A DNA stretch of 64,000 nucleotides from Pyropia yezoensis (taxonomy: Eukaryota > Rhodophyta > Bangiophyceae > Bangiales > Bangiaceae), in contig CM020618.1 in NCBI GenBank assembly GCA_009829735.1, positions 22,615,346 to 22,679,345 on the forward strand. Direction: 5' to 3'. The notes under the pieces were generated by a model, which was given only the letters and a program-made list of their open reading frames with translations, was not told the DNA's origin and searched no databases. Shown here one piece after another: positions 1 to 10,600 of this stretch. Position numbers and translations under genes: made by a program. The first letter of the stretch is position 1, and each line of letters begins with the position of its first letter.

Positions 1-815
1 ACAGTCGTAGGACGCGAGCGGCGAGCCGCCCGCCCCGTCGGGCCGCGGGCCCCGCCGCCCGACGGGCGCCCCCACCGCCGCCGCGCCGGCAGCGGCGGCG
101 GCCGACGCGCCGCCGGGCGTGTCCGAGTCGGACGAGTGGTCGAGGTCAAACTCGACGGCGCTCGACTCGACGGTAATGACATTGTTGAGGTTCCCCGACC
201 CGTCTAGGGTAGTCGCCTGGTCCGTCGCGTGCCGCCAATTTCCGCCGTCAATGTACCTGCAGGTCGCCGGGGGCCAAGGGAGGGCAACAAGGAATGGCAG
301 GCAGGAGGGCCAGCGGACCAGGTGGGGGGTCACCCCAGACGTGAGCGTCAGTTGGCTGCAACACTACCAGCAAAGAGTACCCGACGGCACCGCACCGCCA
401 CAGCCCGTCTCTGCTGCAAAGCAAGACGCCGCCCATGGATGCGCGACGGCCTGCCGTCGCCGAGACCGCGCCATGCCGTACCACCCGGCCGGGAATCCCC
501 CCCCCTCCCAGCGTGTAGCCAGAACCCCCAGCCCCAACGCAGGACAAAACAAAAACAAAAAAAACAAGGGGCCCGCCCGCCCGCCGCCGCCGCCGCACAA
601 AAGACGCATGCCTCTGAACCCCCCCCCTCCGCCGGCCCTCGCACAAACGCACTTGTAGTGGTAGGTCCCAGGGAGGAGCGAAAACTGTGCGGTGTGCACG
701 TCGTGGTGCCGGTGCATCGGGGTGCGGCTGGTCCACGCGTCCCACGACCCACACAGCAGCACCGGCGACGCGGTCGGGACGGTGTACGTAAAGAGCGTCG
801 GCACCGCCGCAGTCT
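1..815 (-). CDS. CBM48 / AMPK-beta-like glycogen-binding domain protein, partial, one intron visible
   Basis: Two minus-strand exons together encode a carbohydrate-binding module of the CBM48/AMPK-beta type. The first exon (about 815-653) reads VPTLFTYT...LLCGSWDAW...FSLLPGTYHY, the typical start of the module with its G-S-W-D-x-W strand and the L-x-x-G-x-Y-x-Y-K strand. It stops after two bases of the Lys codon at a GT donor (652/651). The intron, about 396 nt, ends in CTGCAG (AG at 258/257). The second exon, from 256, completes the Lys codon and reads YIDGGNWRHATDQ...NLNNVITVESS, the expected end of the module, then an acidic Ser/Asp stretch (EFDLDHSSDSD) that leaves the window at base 1. 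The family binds alpha-glucans as AMPK/SnRK1 beta subunits or starch phosphatases, which would fit cytosolic floridean starch. The 5' end above 815 is unresolved; an AG at 817/816 may be another splice acceptor. AMPK beta or a CBM48 phosphatase are both possible. Confidence 0.72.
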
Positions 816-1389
816 CTACGTGAGGCACACGCCGCCACCAGCAGCAGCAACAACAGCCCCCCAGACGGCGCCGACAGGAGGCATCATCATCCACAGGCCC
901 CCCCCCAATCCCGCACCATCCGTAGAGCGCAGCCCACAACAAAACAAGCCCAACCGACCCGCTCAACAAACACACACACGCCCGTCAGCGTCGGCTCGGT
1001 ACCATCGTCCACGCACCAGAGGGGCGCCGCCGTAAAACCAGCCGGCGCCGTCACGGCACCCGCGCTCGCCCCGCGCGCGCCCTATCCGCTGAGGTAGCGG
1101 CGTGCAGGCCAGCGGCACGCCTTCGCCAACGTGAGGGGATACCGCCCCTACTCTTCCCCATCACCCCCCCCCCCCCTCCCATCACCAAAGCCACACCAAC
1201 GCCCTCTCCAGCCAAAAGGAGCCGCCCCCCCCCCCCCAACCGCCGCCGCTCCCATCCCCCACCCCCCCCCCCCCACCCCCACAGAAAACGGTCGCCCAAC
1301 GCACCTCGTGGAATGAAATGGCGGTTACTCGAGCGCCCCCCCCCTCCCGCTGGGTCGCCGCGCTCACCACCCCCCCCATCCCCGACGAG

Positions 1390-1434
<45 letters not shown>

Positions 1435-4400
1435 TGCCCCCCCCCGTCCGACGCCGACCGGGCGGCGGCGGCGGCGCCCGGCGGGTCCCCCCCGGCGGCA
1501 GCTCCCCCACGGTCGCCCCCCCCCCCCCCCCCCCCCCCCACCCCCCCCCCCAGGCTCCCCACCGGCGGCGGCGGTGCCGCCGCCGCCGCCCCCCCCCCGC
1601 CGTGTGTCCCCCCCGTCTGCCGGCCGCTTGCCGCCACGGGGCGCGCCGGCGGCGGCGTAGCCATCGTCAATGGACACCGCCGACGCCTCCCGGCCGGCGG
1701 CGGCGCCCATCGCGGCGGGGGGGGGGGGGGGGGGGGGTGGGGGGGGGTGGGGTGGGGGGTGGGGCGTCGGTCGGGGCGGCAAACGGCAGCGGCGGCGGCA
1801 GGCAGCGACGGGGAGAGCGGAGGAGGAAGCGGCGGGGGGGGGGGGGGGGGGGGGGGAGGGGGGGAGAGGAAGGAAGGGAGGCGCAGGTGTGCTCCCAGGG
1901 AGGAGGCGCGGTCAGTGCAATGGGCACAAGAGGCGGAGAGTATGTATGTAGAGGCGTAGAGAAAAAGGGGGGGGGGGGTGGCGGGGGAGGATGCGGCTGC
2001 ACCTGCACCGCACGCGCGCGGCCAAGCAGGCAGAGGCCGCCGCGAATCTGGCTGGCCAAGACGAAGGGGGCCGCGTCGGTATAGATGGCGCGGCGGGCGG
2101 GGGCCGCCGCGGGGCCGTGCGGCCTTGCCGGTGGTAACCGCCAGACGCCACCGCCGCGGCTGCGCCGGCGGTGGGGGGGGGAGCCTAGCTATGTAGTGGG
2201 GGTGTGTCTCGGCGACCACCCCCCCAATTGCGCGCGCGCGTCCCACAGACGCGATGCCCTGGACAGGCCAGATACAGAGGACTGAGGCGACGACACCCGG
2301 CAGGCATGCCGCGTTATTTCGTACTTTTCAGCCCCCAACACCTGTGGGCGGGGACACACCCAAAAATCCGGGGGGTGATTCATCCATCATTTTGGCCGAG
2401 CTCCCCGCTCCTAGGAGGATCCTCCTTGCCCCCCCCGTGCGTGACCGGGGCCCGCGCGCCGCTGCCCGCTGCGCTCCCGCCCGCGGCGTCGGGCGCCGCG
2501 ACCGCGTTCCGCAAGGGGGGGGCGCAGAGTATGTACGTGTAGCAACGCCCGCCGACTTTGGTTTCTTTCCGTGGAACAGGAAGGCGGTCAGCGCCCGGAC
2601 GGGAGAATCCCCCCGACGGCCGTGGCGGGGTCTCGGCCGCCAGGGCGGCTAGCGCCGCCGCTGCTGGCAGGCAGCCTACGACCCCCCCCCCCTTTCTCCC
2701 CCCCCCCCCACACACACGCCCCTTTGCCGCCGCCCGCCAGCAGGTGCAGCGGCAGGCACCAGCAATGAGCAGCCTGGGAGCGGCTGTGAATACTTCTGTG
2801 GCTGCGGCCTCGCTCTCGGGGTGCCCGCTCTACCGCACACCGCTTCATCGACGACCACCACCCCCAAGGCCGTTGCATGCGACGGGCGGGAAACGCAGCG
2901 TGCAGCGAAGCGGCGGTCGGGGGTGGCCCGGTCTGGTGGTTTTGGCCACCCGCGGCGCCGCCCCGAGTCGGTAGCAGCGTCGCAGCACCACTGGAAACCC
3001 CGAGTGCCGGTATCGCCGCCCCCCGGTGCCCGCAGATGGCAACGGTGGGGTGCTCCAAGCGTCGACGCCCCCTGCAACGGCAACGTGCCGGCTGCCCGCT
3101 GGCAGCCGGCGGGGGACCCTGCGTCCGCGGCGGCGTGCATCCCGCGGTTCGTTGCGCCACAGCATCGCAAGGCGCCATCTGTGGGTGCTGGGTGCGGGGC
3201 GGCCGAGGGCGATCATCGCCATGATGGTTCCCACCCGGGGGCAGCCCCTGGCCGACCCCCCACCCGCAGAGGACCCGCCAAGGGGGGTGTGTATAAATCT
3301 CGACGGTCGTTGGCTGTGCATCGAAATGGGCGCGGCTGTGGTCGGGGCTCCTGCCCATGTGCTTGGCACGAAGTCTACCCTTTTTCGGATATTAAAAGTT
3401 TAAATATATTTACCGTGGAACATGTGGAAAGACACTGAAATGAGGGAGACACGGATTGACGCTGACATTTTCAAAATATTTCGTTCAATACCCCGCCTCG
3501 GCACTTGGACTTCTCATGCCTCGCTCATCGACTCCAGCAGGGGCCGGGCAGCGTCACCCCGTCACCCATGCCAACCACTCGCACAACACAGATGGGAGAA
3601 AGGACCCCCCGGCCACCGCCAACGTCCCCCTTCGCCATGTCCGCGGCGCCTTGTTCCCCAGCCACCGGTGTACCCGCGCCCAAGCAGCTGCCAAAGATGG
3701 TGCGCTTCAGCCGACGAGACCTCCACGGCAGCCGCCGCCGCCGTTTCTGATGCAATTTCCGCTTGGGTCACCGTCACCAGCAGCGCGGCATCCCACCCGA
3801 CCACCCCTGCAGTAGCATCGAAAGCGGCCAGCGTCGCGGCCGCTGCGGCCGCCGCTCCACCCACTATGTTGCGTCGAGAGCCATCAAGGTTATCTGGCAG
3901 GCACCCGCGGTGGAGGGGTGACGTCTTGAGGTGCGCTGTTCAGGATGAGGCGTGTATGTATGTAGATGCCTGAGGGCGTTCCCGAAGCGGGGCACGGTCC
4001 AATTTCCACGTCGATCCTGGAGCTCAGTCGGATCGGCGGAAGCGTTCCCTGGTTTTCCCACGGAAAATGTACCAACTTCCTTTTTGGCCCAAAACCGGCA
4101 CCGTGTGTGTGAGCCTCGTCACGCCGAGCGCCCACTGGACCGTCATCATGACGAGAGATGATCTCTCGTGCGACCTTGGCGGTGCTGCCAGCCGCGCGTC
4201 GGACGAGCCAGCGCTGGCGTCATGGACCCTGAGCCTGCGTGGGGGGTGGGGTAAATAGACCCGCGCGTCGCCGTCGCCGAGGGGGAGGAGAAGCGGCCGC
4301 CGCCACTGCCGCCACTGCCGCTGCTGCGACGGCTGCATCCCGCGGCGGGTGCACCTGCCCCCCCCCCCCCACCCACCCACGCGGCTGCCTCGTTCGGCTG

Positions 4401-4736
4401 TGAGCTGTGCTTGACCGCATCCTTGGCCTCCTCTCGTGCCGTCCCTGCAGCCCTCTGTCTTGCGTGGGTCCTTGCTGACGCTCCCGGCTACGCGTTCGCC
4501 CCCCCGTTGGTGGCACACCGCCCGTATCTCATCATTGCTGCCGCTGCGGCTGCACTCCCCGGGTGGCGGGCGCGGCAAATCTTCACCGCTCTGGCTCCAG
4601 TGGCTGTCGTCGAGGACTGGACGGTGGTGCGGCCCCCTCAGTTCCCCTGCCGCTGCCGCTGTGTGCCGCCGCTGTCGCTGCGGCAGTGTGCCGCCACAGC
4701 GGCCGCTGCCGCAGTGGACGCCTGCCGGACGGGGCC
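816..4736. other. Intergenic, no convincing gene; C/G homopolymers
   Basis: Long open frames exist on both strands, but they are Pro/Arg/Gly/Ala translations of C and G runs and show no domain. The 1.1-2.0 kb part holds runs of more than ten C or G (near 1215-1275, 1505-1555, 1717-1760, 1835-1862). Beyond 2.2 kb the sequence is GC-rich without a recognisable protein. A short motif resembling TATGTATGTAGA recurs near 1940, 2530 and 3955. The missing 5' exons of the CBM48 gene could lie at the left end of this stretch. Confidence 0.5.
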
Positions 4737-5684
4737 ATGGCCAACTCTGCCTTTACGGTCCAAGGCGGGGTTCTGCGGCGGAATGGCAAGCCCTTCCCCA
4801 TCCGCGGCGTCAACTGGAACCCGGTGCCCAGGGGCAAGACGCAGGCTGGTATCGACTTTGTGCGCGCCGCGAAGAAGGACATCCCGCTCATGGCCGCGGC
4901 GGGTATCAACGCGGTGCGGACGTACCAGGCGCTGTCTGACGCGGGCGTCCTCGATCAGCTGTATGCCGCGGGGATTTTTCTCTTTACCACCGTCTACACC
5001 TATGGGCCGGACCACCCGTCCGTGGTCACGGCCAAGGTGGCGGCGGTGCAGGACCACCCGGCCATCGCGGCGTACGTGCTGGGCAACGAGTGGAACCTCA
5101 ACCGCCTGTACACAGACCAACTCGGATCGATGGCGAAACTGTCAGTGAAGGAGGCGCGGGACAAGCTCAACGAGGCCGCGGAGCTGGTGCACGCGGCCGA
5201 CCGGACCCGGCCGGTAGCGTCCATTTGGAGCGACTCGCGAGACGACCTTGGCGACACCGTCAAAGCCATGCGGCGGGTGGACCTGTGGGGGGTCAACGCG
5301 TACCGGGGGGACAGCTTCCAGGGCCTGTTTGACGAGTACCGCGCCGTCCTGCCGGACCACGTACCCCTATTCATCGGCGAATTTGGCGTCGACGCGTACC
5401 ATGAGAGGTCGCCTCAACAGGGGCTGCTCAAGCAGGCCGACGCGACCGCCCTGCTGGCGGGGGAGCTCCACGACCGCACCGCCGCCTCGGGGGGGGACGT
5501 TGCCGGCGGCTTTTTGTTTGAGTGGTGCGACGAGTGGTGGAAAGCGGGGCCGGGCAACGAGGACTCCCACGCGTCGGGCGGCGTTGGCTCGTTCAACGAG
5601 GCGTGGTTTGGGCTGGTCGACATCGACCGCAACTGCCGCCCCGCCTACGACAAGATCAAGCGCCTGTGGGGTGGTGGCCGCTAA
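4737..5684 (+). CDS. Glycoside hydrolase, TIM-barrel type (clan A-like, GH2/GH5-like)
   Basis: This single-exon frame encodes 315 residues. The ATG at 4737 is preferred because of its GGGGCCATGG context and because the domain starts at once; the frame stays open upstream, so an N-terminal extension cannot be excluded. Residues 10-30 (GGVLRRNGKPFPIRGVNWNP) are the first strand of retaining TIM-barrel hydrolases of the GH2/GH5 type. Glu118 in the motif GNEWN is the predicted acid/base and Glu215 in IGEFGVDAYH the predicted nucleophile, about 97 residues apart as usual for clan A. FEWCDEWWKAG (261-271) forms part of the active-site cleft, and FGLVDIDRNCRPAYDKIKRL closes the barrel. The natural substrate is probably a beta-linked wall or storage glycan, but the sequence does not show which. 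No signal peptide is visible from this start, so it is either cytosolic or has an unseen upstream exon. Confidence 0.82.
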   Translation: MANSAFTVQGGVLRRNGKPFPIRGVNWNPVPRGKTQAGIDFVRAAKKDIPLMAAAGINAVRTYQALSDAGVLDQLYAAGIFLFTTVYTYGPDHPSVVTAKVAAVQDHPAIAAYVLGNEWNLNRLYTDQLGSMAKLSVKEARDKLNEAAELVHAADRTRPVASIWSDSRDDLGDTVKAMRRVDLWGVNAYRGDSFQGLFDEYRAVLPDHVPLFIGEFGVDAYHERSPQQGLLKQADATALLAGELHDRTAASGGDVAGGFLFEWCDEWWKAGPGNEDSHASGGVGSFNEAWFGLVDIDRNCRPAYDKIKRLWGGGR

Positions 5685-5885
5685 CTACTTAGTCATACGT
5701 GGGCGGCCCGCCCGCCGCGCGCGCGCGCCCTCCGCGGCCCGAGCATGACGTAGAGGGAGCAGCCGTGGAGACACTGGTTTCTCTGTGTGAAGCTGGTGCG
5801 AGCACGTAACCTCGGGACGGCCGTGGTCGAGTTGTGCTACATATCGCTGTGGAGCATGGTCGGCGAACAGTGGCTGCCGCTCATA
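5685..5885. other. Short spacer after the hydrolase
   Basis: This is the GC-rich 3' flank of the hydrolase, with a CGCGCGCGC run near 5720. I see no coding feature in it. Confidence 0.5.
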
Positions 5886-6170
5886 TCACAAACTTTTCTG
5901 ACGCCCCCGGTGGAGCCAACGGCGGCCATCCTCAGAGCGCTCTCGCGTCGACGGCCCGGGGAGGGGGGGCTCCCGCGTTGACGCGCGCTCGCTCCTACAG
6001 CCGCTGACTGCTTGTCGGGCATCGGAGGGGGAGAGAGCGCTGTGCCTGAGAAGAAGAGTTGCCCTGTCGGTGCGTCCCTCCAAGGCGGCATAGTGATGAG
6101 GCGTCAGGCCATCGTGGTCGACCGCGTTTGCACCAACGTCAGATGGCCACGTCGCAACATCCAGTGCCAT
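5886..6170 (-). CDS. Possible ankyrin-repeat exon
   Basis: The minus-strand frame contains DVGANAVDHDGLTPHHYAAL followed by EGRTDRATLLLRHSA, a good match to one ankyrin repeat (G-A-N-x-x-D-x-D-G-x-T-P-x-H-x-A-A-x-x-G...LLL). Directly upstream on the minus strand, just before 6170, is a run of seven C followed by ACCAG, which resembles the C-rich 3' splice sites of other genes here, so this may be an internal or last exon. The rest of the frame to the stop at 5886 is Arg/Ser-rich. A minus-strand open frame at about 6420-6964 could hold upstream exons, but I cannot place a splice junction in matching phase. It could also be a decayed fragment. Confidence 0.38.
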   Translation of the reverse strand: MALDVATWPSDVGANAVDHDGLTPHHYAALEGRTDRATLLLRHSALSPSDARQAVSGCRSERASTREPPLPGPSTRERSEDGRRWLHRGRQKSL

Positions 6171-7672
6171 CTGGTGGGGGGGACCGCCATACAGTATTTA
6201 ATGGGCACCAGCCTTGCCCCGCCCCTCTACACCCCCCAGGTCCTCTTTCCGCTCGCGTCAACCCACAGAGGGAAGGGCAGACTTCTCAGCGGACGCCAAA
6301 CCCTCAACACCACACCATCCCAATCCATCCGCCGGGGGGGGGGCGCGGACGCGAGGCCGGCCGCAGCGAGTATACAGGCAGGGGGGTGGGGTGGCGGGCA
6401 GCGGCGGCGGCGGCAGTAGGGCTCTGTGGGAACGGCGGCGTCGGGAATACCAGCTCGTGTGGCATCCGCGACGCGGGGGAGCCGCTGGCGCCGGCCCTTC
6501 CCGCCGGTGCGCCACAGCTCGCAGGGGCGCATCGCGACAGCGTCGCTGATGGCGGCGGGCTGCGGCGCCGCCGGCCCAGCCACCTCATTGGACGCGATCC
6601 CCAGCGCTACCACCAGCTTAGCGGTTGGGCGGCGTCCCGTCAGAGGACGTCTGTTGAGTCGCTCATACTCGTGCTCAACCACGTGGACAAGACCATACTG
6701 TGGTCGTACTATGACCCATGTCAAGGCGCCAACAACGGCGGTGTCCTTGGTGACGACGTCCACTCCCCACCGCGCCGCTCGGCGGGGCCAGAATAGCTCC
6801 GCCGGCCCCGACGCTAATACTTGCCCTACTTTTAACCCGCGCCTGCCTGTCGTCATGGCGAAAGCCACGATGAATCCCCCTCCGGCATGGGCTGGCCGGC
6901 TCAGCATGCCCATGCCGCCAAGCCTGCTGTGCAGGCCGCAAAGACAGAATATCGGCGGCGGCAATTCCAGGGGGGTGCATCCGGTGGAGCCCGAGCCTGC
7001 CCGAGCAGCGCCAAGACTGCCAAAGCGATTGCCAGGCCTTCAAGGATGCTGCCAAGCCTCTCAAGGAGGCGGTCAAGGCGGCGGCCGAGGCAGCCAGGGG
7101 CGCACGAGCTGCCGCCGGGGTGGCTCCGGTGGCGGGACGCAGGCGCCCTCAGCTGCCGGCGTCCGCCGCGAGGGCCGCCCCACTCCCCTCCCAGCCGGCC
7201 AGCTGTCCCCGCGCGAGGCCAACCAGGTGGCTAGGCGCGCGCCGCCTCGGCGCCGAGCAGCAACGCGGCCGCCCCGGCCACCGCTCGTCGCAATGTGGCC
7301 ACCCCGGCCGCCGCCGCGTCCACTCCCGCCGCCGCCCCCACCCCCGCCGCCGATCCTACCCCCGCCGCCGCCCCCACCCCCGCCGCCGATCCCACTCCCG
7401 TCGCCGACCCCACCCCCGCCGCCGAATCCACCCTCTCAGGCGCCACCGCCGCTGCGGTGACTGCTACCCTGGCAGATGCCGCACCGACTGGCGCAACGAA
7501 CCCGACCGCAGCGCCGCCGCCGGCCCTCCTGTGCCGCTGTGGGGGTGGTCACGGTCGCGGAACAAACAGGCGGCCGCCCTGCCCCTGCCTGGCGACGCCC
7601 GCCACATCCGCCTCCCAGCACCCGCGCGCTCGACCGCAGGGCAACCGCGGCGGTCGCAGGCGGGAGGGCCTC
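6171..7672. other. Unassigned region with open frames and an 18-bp repeat
   Basis: Open frames on both strands between 6420 and 7460 lack recognisable domains. A minus-strand frame (6420-6964) has fairly balanced composition and could be an exon. A plus-strand frame near 7010-7120 reads as an Ala/Lys-rich helix. From about 7320 to 7440 there is a six-unit 18-bp tandem repeat of the CCCCCGCCGCCGATCCTA type. No gene model can be supported. Confidence 0.4.
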
Positions 7673-10600
7673 TCATCCCGATGACGGCCCCTGCCGGGGG
7701 AGGGAGGGGCCACGACTCGCCGCGGCGACGGTCGCCGCCCGCGCCGCCGCCCCCGGCAGCCCGCCGGCCGGCGCGGCCGCGCCGCCGCCGCCGCCCCCTC
7801 CCCTGCCCCCGGCGACGCCATTGCCCCACACCTCCCGCGGCGCGTCGGCACGGACCGCGCGGGCGGCGGTGGCGGTGGCGGGGGCCCGCAGCTGCCCCCC
7901 CCCCCCGCGGTGGACGAGCAGCTCCTCCCCCGCCTCCCCACACGAGCCACACAGCACCAGCTCGTACGCGCCAGGGACCTCCCAGCCCACCCGGGCAGAC
8001 CGGCGGTCCATGCCGTCGAGGGGCATCACCTTGCGTGGCGGTCGCGCAGCCGCCGTCGATGCGGCCGCCCCCCCCGCCCCGCCCCCCACCCCCCCCCCCC
8101 GGGGGGGCGGGAACCCCACCGCGCCGACGCACCCGTCACACCACGACTGCGGGCACGCGGCGCAGCGGTAGAGGAGGGCGCCCACCTCTGACGCCCCCCG
8201 CCGGCAGCCGTCACACCGGTGGGCGGGGCAGGCGTAGCCCGGGATGGGAAAGGTGCGGAAGGCCCCCGCCCGAGCGGCCGCCGCGTCGGCAGCCACCAGC
8301 AGCGCCCCGCCCGTCGGCGGCGCCGTCCGCGGCGCCGCGCGGGCGGCAGCGACAATGTCGGCCGCCGCCGCGGCAAGCGCCAAAGCGTACGAGTCGCCAG
8401 CGGCGCCAATGCAGCGGCGGTGGATGACGTTGGGGCACAGCTTGCAGGGGGTGGCGTCGATGGGGGGGGACGGCCGGGGGGGGGGGGGGCGGGGGGAACC
8501 CGTACCCGCACCGCCCGCTCCAGGGGGGGCGAGGGGGGCGGCGGCGGCGGCGGCGGCGGCGGCGGCAACCCGGCGGCCGCAGCGGCGGTTGCCACGGCCG
8601 CGGCGCTCGCGGCGCGGGCCATGGCAGCGGCAGAGGCGGTCGCGGCCGCCTCCCTGTCTGCCGCGGCGGCCGCCGCGTTGATGGCCCGCGCGGTGCGGAT
8701 GGCCTCGATGGCGGCGGCACGGCGGTCGGCGTCGGCGGCGGCGGCCACCGCCGCCGCAACGGCGGTGGTGGCGGGCCGCTCGCACACAAAACACCGCCGC
8801 CGGTGGGACCACGGATGGCCAGTGCGTTCGGGGCCCGACTTGCGGGCGGCAGCCGCAGCCGCGGCGGCCGCCTCCATTTGCGCATTGCGGGCGGCCTGGG
8901 CGAGGGACCACCGGGAAACGCCCATCTCGCCGACGCCCGTCACCCACGCGGGCTGCACCACCGCCACCCCGCGGCGCAGCGTCTTGCGGCTGTTTGGAGA
9001 GGTCAATGCGCCGCCGCCGCCAGTGGCACCCGCGCTGCCAGCTGCACCGTTGGCCTCTTCGGCCTCGGCAATCGCAGCGGGCACCCAGTAGTCGGGCACC
9101 CCTCTGTCCCGCACCCGCTCCAACCGCCGCCCGCCAAACGCGCGCACGTCGGTCTGGAGCGTCAAGGACGACTTGGCCGCGGCGGCAACCCCCGTGGAGC
9201 CACCCGCACCACCAGTGCCCCCAGCATCACCATTGGCAGCCACGGCCGCCGCCGAACCACCCCCCCCATTCCCTGGCCCGTTGGCAGCGACGGCCGCGCC
9301 GGGGAGGACAGCCGCGCCGTCGGTAATCGCGTCGGCCAGCGGCTGGCGGAGGAAGGCGTCAAAGGCCGCCGCGGTTGCCTCAGGGCTTTCGGCGAGCCGC
9401 AGTTCCGCCCCGTGGGTGAGCATGCTGCTCAACGCCTGAGCATCGTACAAGGAATTGTCAGTCACGGCGGGCTTGACGCTCGGGGAAGCCCCGTCGTCGT
9501 CCATACCAGAGGCAGACCCGCCTGCGCTGCCCCCGTTAGCCGACTGCGTCGAAGACAGCAGACGATCATCGCGCAAGACACGGGCGCCAAGCTTCGCCTT
9601 CTCCCCCGCAAAAAAAAGGATGCGCTCCTCGCAGGTATGGCGAGTCGCCAGCCGGTACACTGTCACCGGCCGTGTTTGACCAATGCGATGGACACGGTCC
9701 TGCGCCTGTCTGTCCATCGTCGGGTTCCAGTCACTATCAAACATAATAACGACATTGGCGCTCTGTAGGTTGAGCCCCACGCCGCCAGCCCGGGTCGATA
9801 CGAGCAAGACCCGCTTCACGTCGTCGGGGTCAGAGAAGCGGCGCACAACGTACTTGCGCCGCCCAAAGCCCGTCCCACCGTCCAGCCGCAGATGTGGAAC
9901 GCGGCGATAGTTAAGGAGGTCCTCAAGCACATCCAGCGTCTGCGTCCACTGCGAGAAAATGACGACCCGGTCGCCAGAGGCCGCGGTGCTGGTTAGAATC
10001 TTGTCCAACACCGCTGCCTTACCCGAGTCCGCCACAAGCGACTCGGTGAGCTCGCCGGGGTGCATGTCAAACGCAGGCAGCAGGCACGGGTGGTTGCAGA
10101 CCTTGCGGAGCTGTATGAGGATGTTCATAATTCCTGCAGGCCTGTACGCCCGGGCGCCTCCCCCTCCGCCAGCCTCCTTCGCAAGTTGTATCGCCTTGCG
10201 GGCCGTTTTGAGCACGTTCGCATCGGCCTCTAGCACTGTCTTGTACGCTTCGTGCTGCAAGGGCGACAGCGGCACGAAAAGCAGCCGCTCAATCTTGGGC
10301 GGCAAGCCCAACTGAACCGACGCTTTGGTCCGCCGCATCATCAATGGAGCGAGCAGAGAGTGCGCAGCGTCCACCAGCTCTGGGTTCATGACCACCTGCG
10401 TCGTGCCTCCGTGACCCGACGACGTCGACGTGAGCGCAAACGCAGACGCAAAGGCCGACTCGGCCGCCGATCCCCCAAACACCTCTGGAAAGAGCAACCG
10501 CAACAGAGCCCGAAGCTCCGTAAGGTTGTTCTGCAGCGGCGTCCCCGTCAGGAGCAGCTTGCAACCACTCTGTCTGCGCGCCACGGCAGACACGCCGCTG

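Noticed and set aside
1051-2246. Long Pro/Gly/Arg-rich frames on both strands
   Set aside because: They are translations of C and G homopolymers; several frames are open at the same time and no ordered segment exists.
6059-6796. Plus-strand frame with a segment LILVLNHVDKTILWSYYDPC
   Set aside because: It overlaps an equally open minus-strand frame and has no domain or codon evidence to prefer it.
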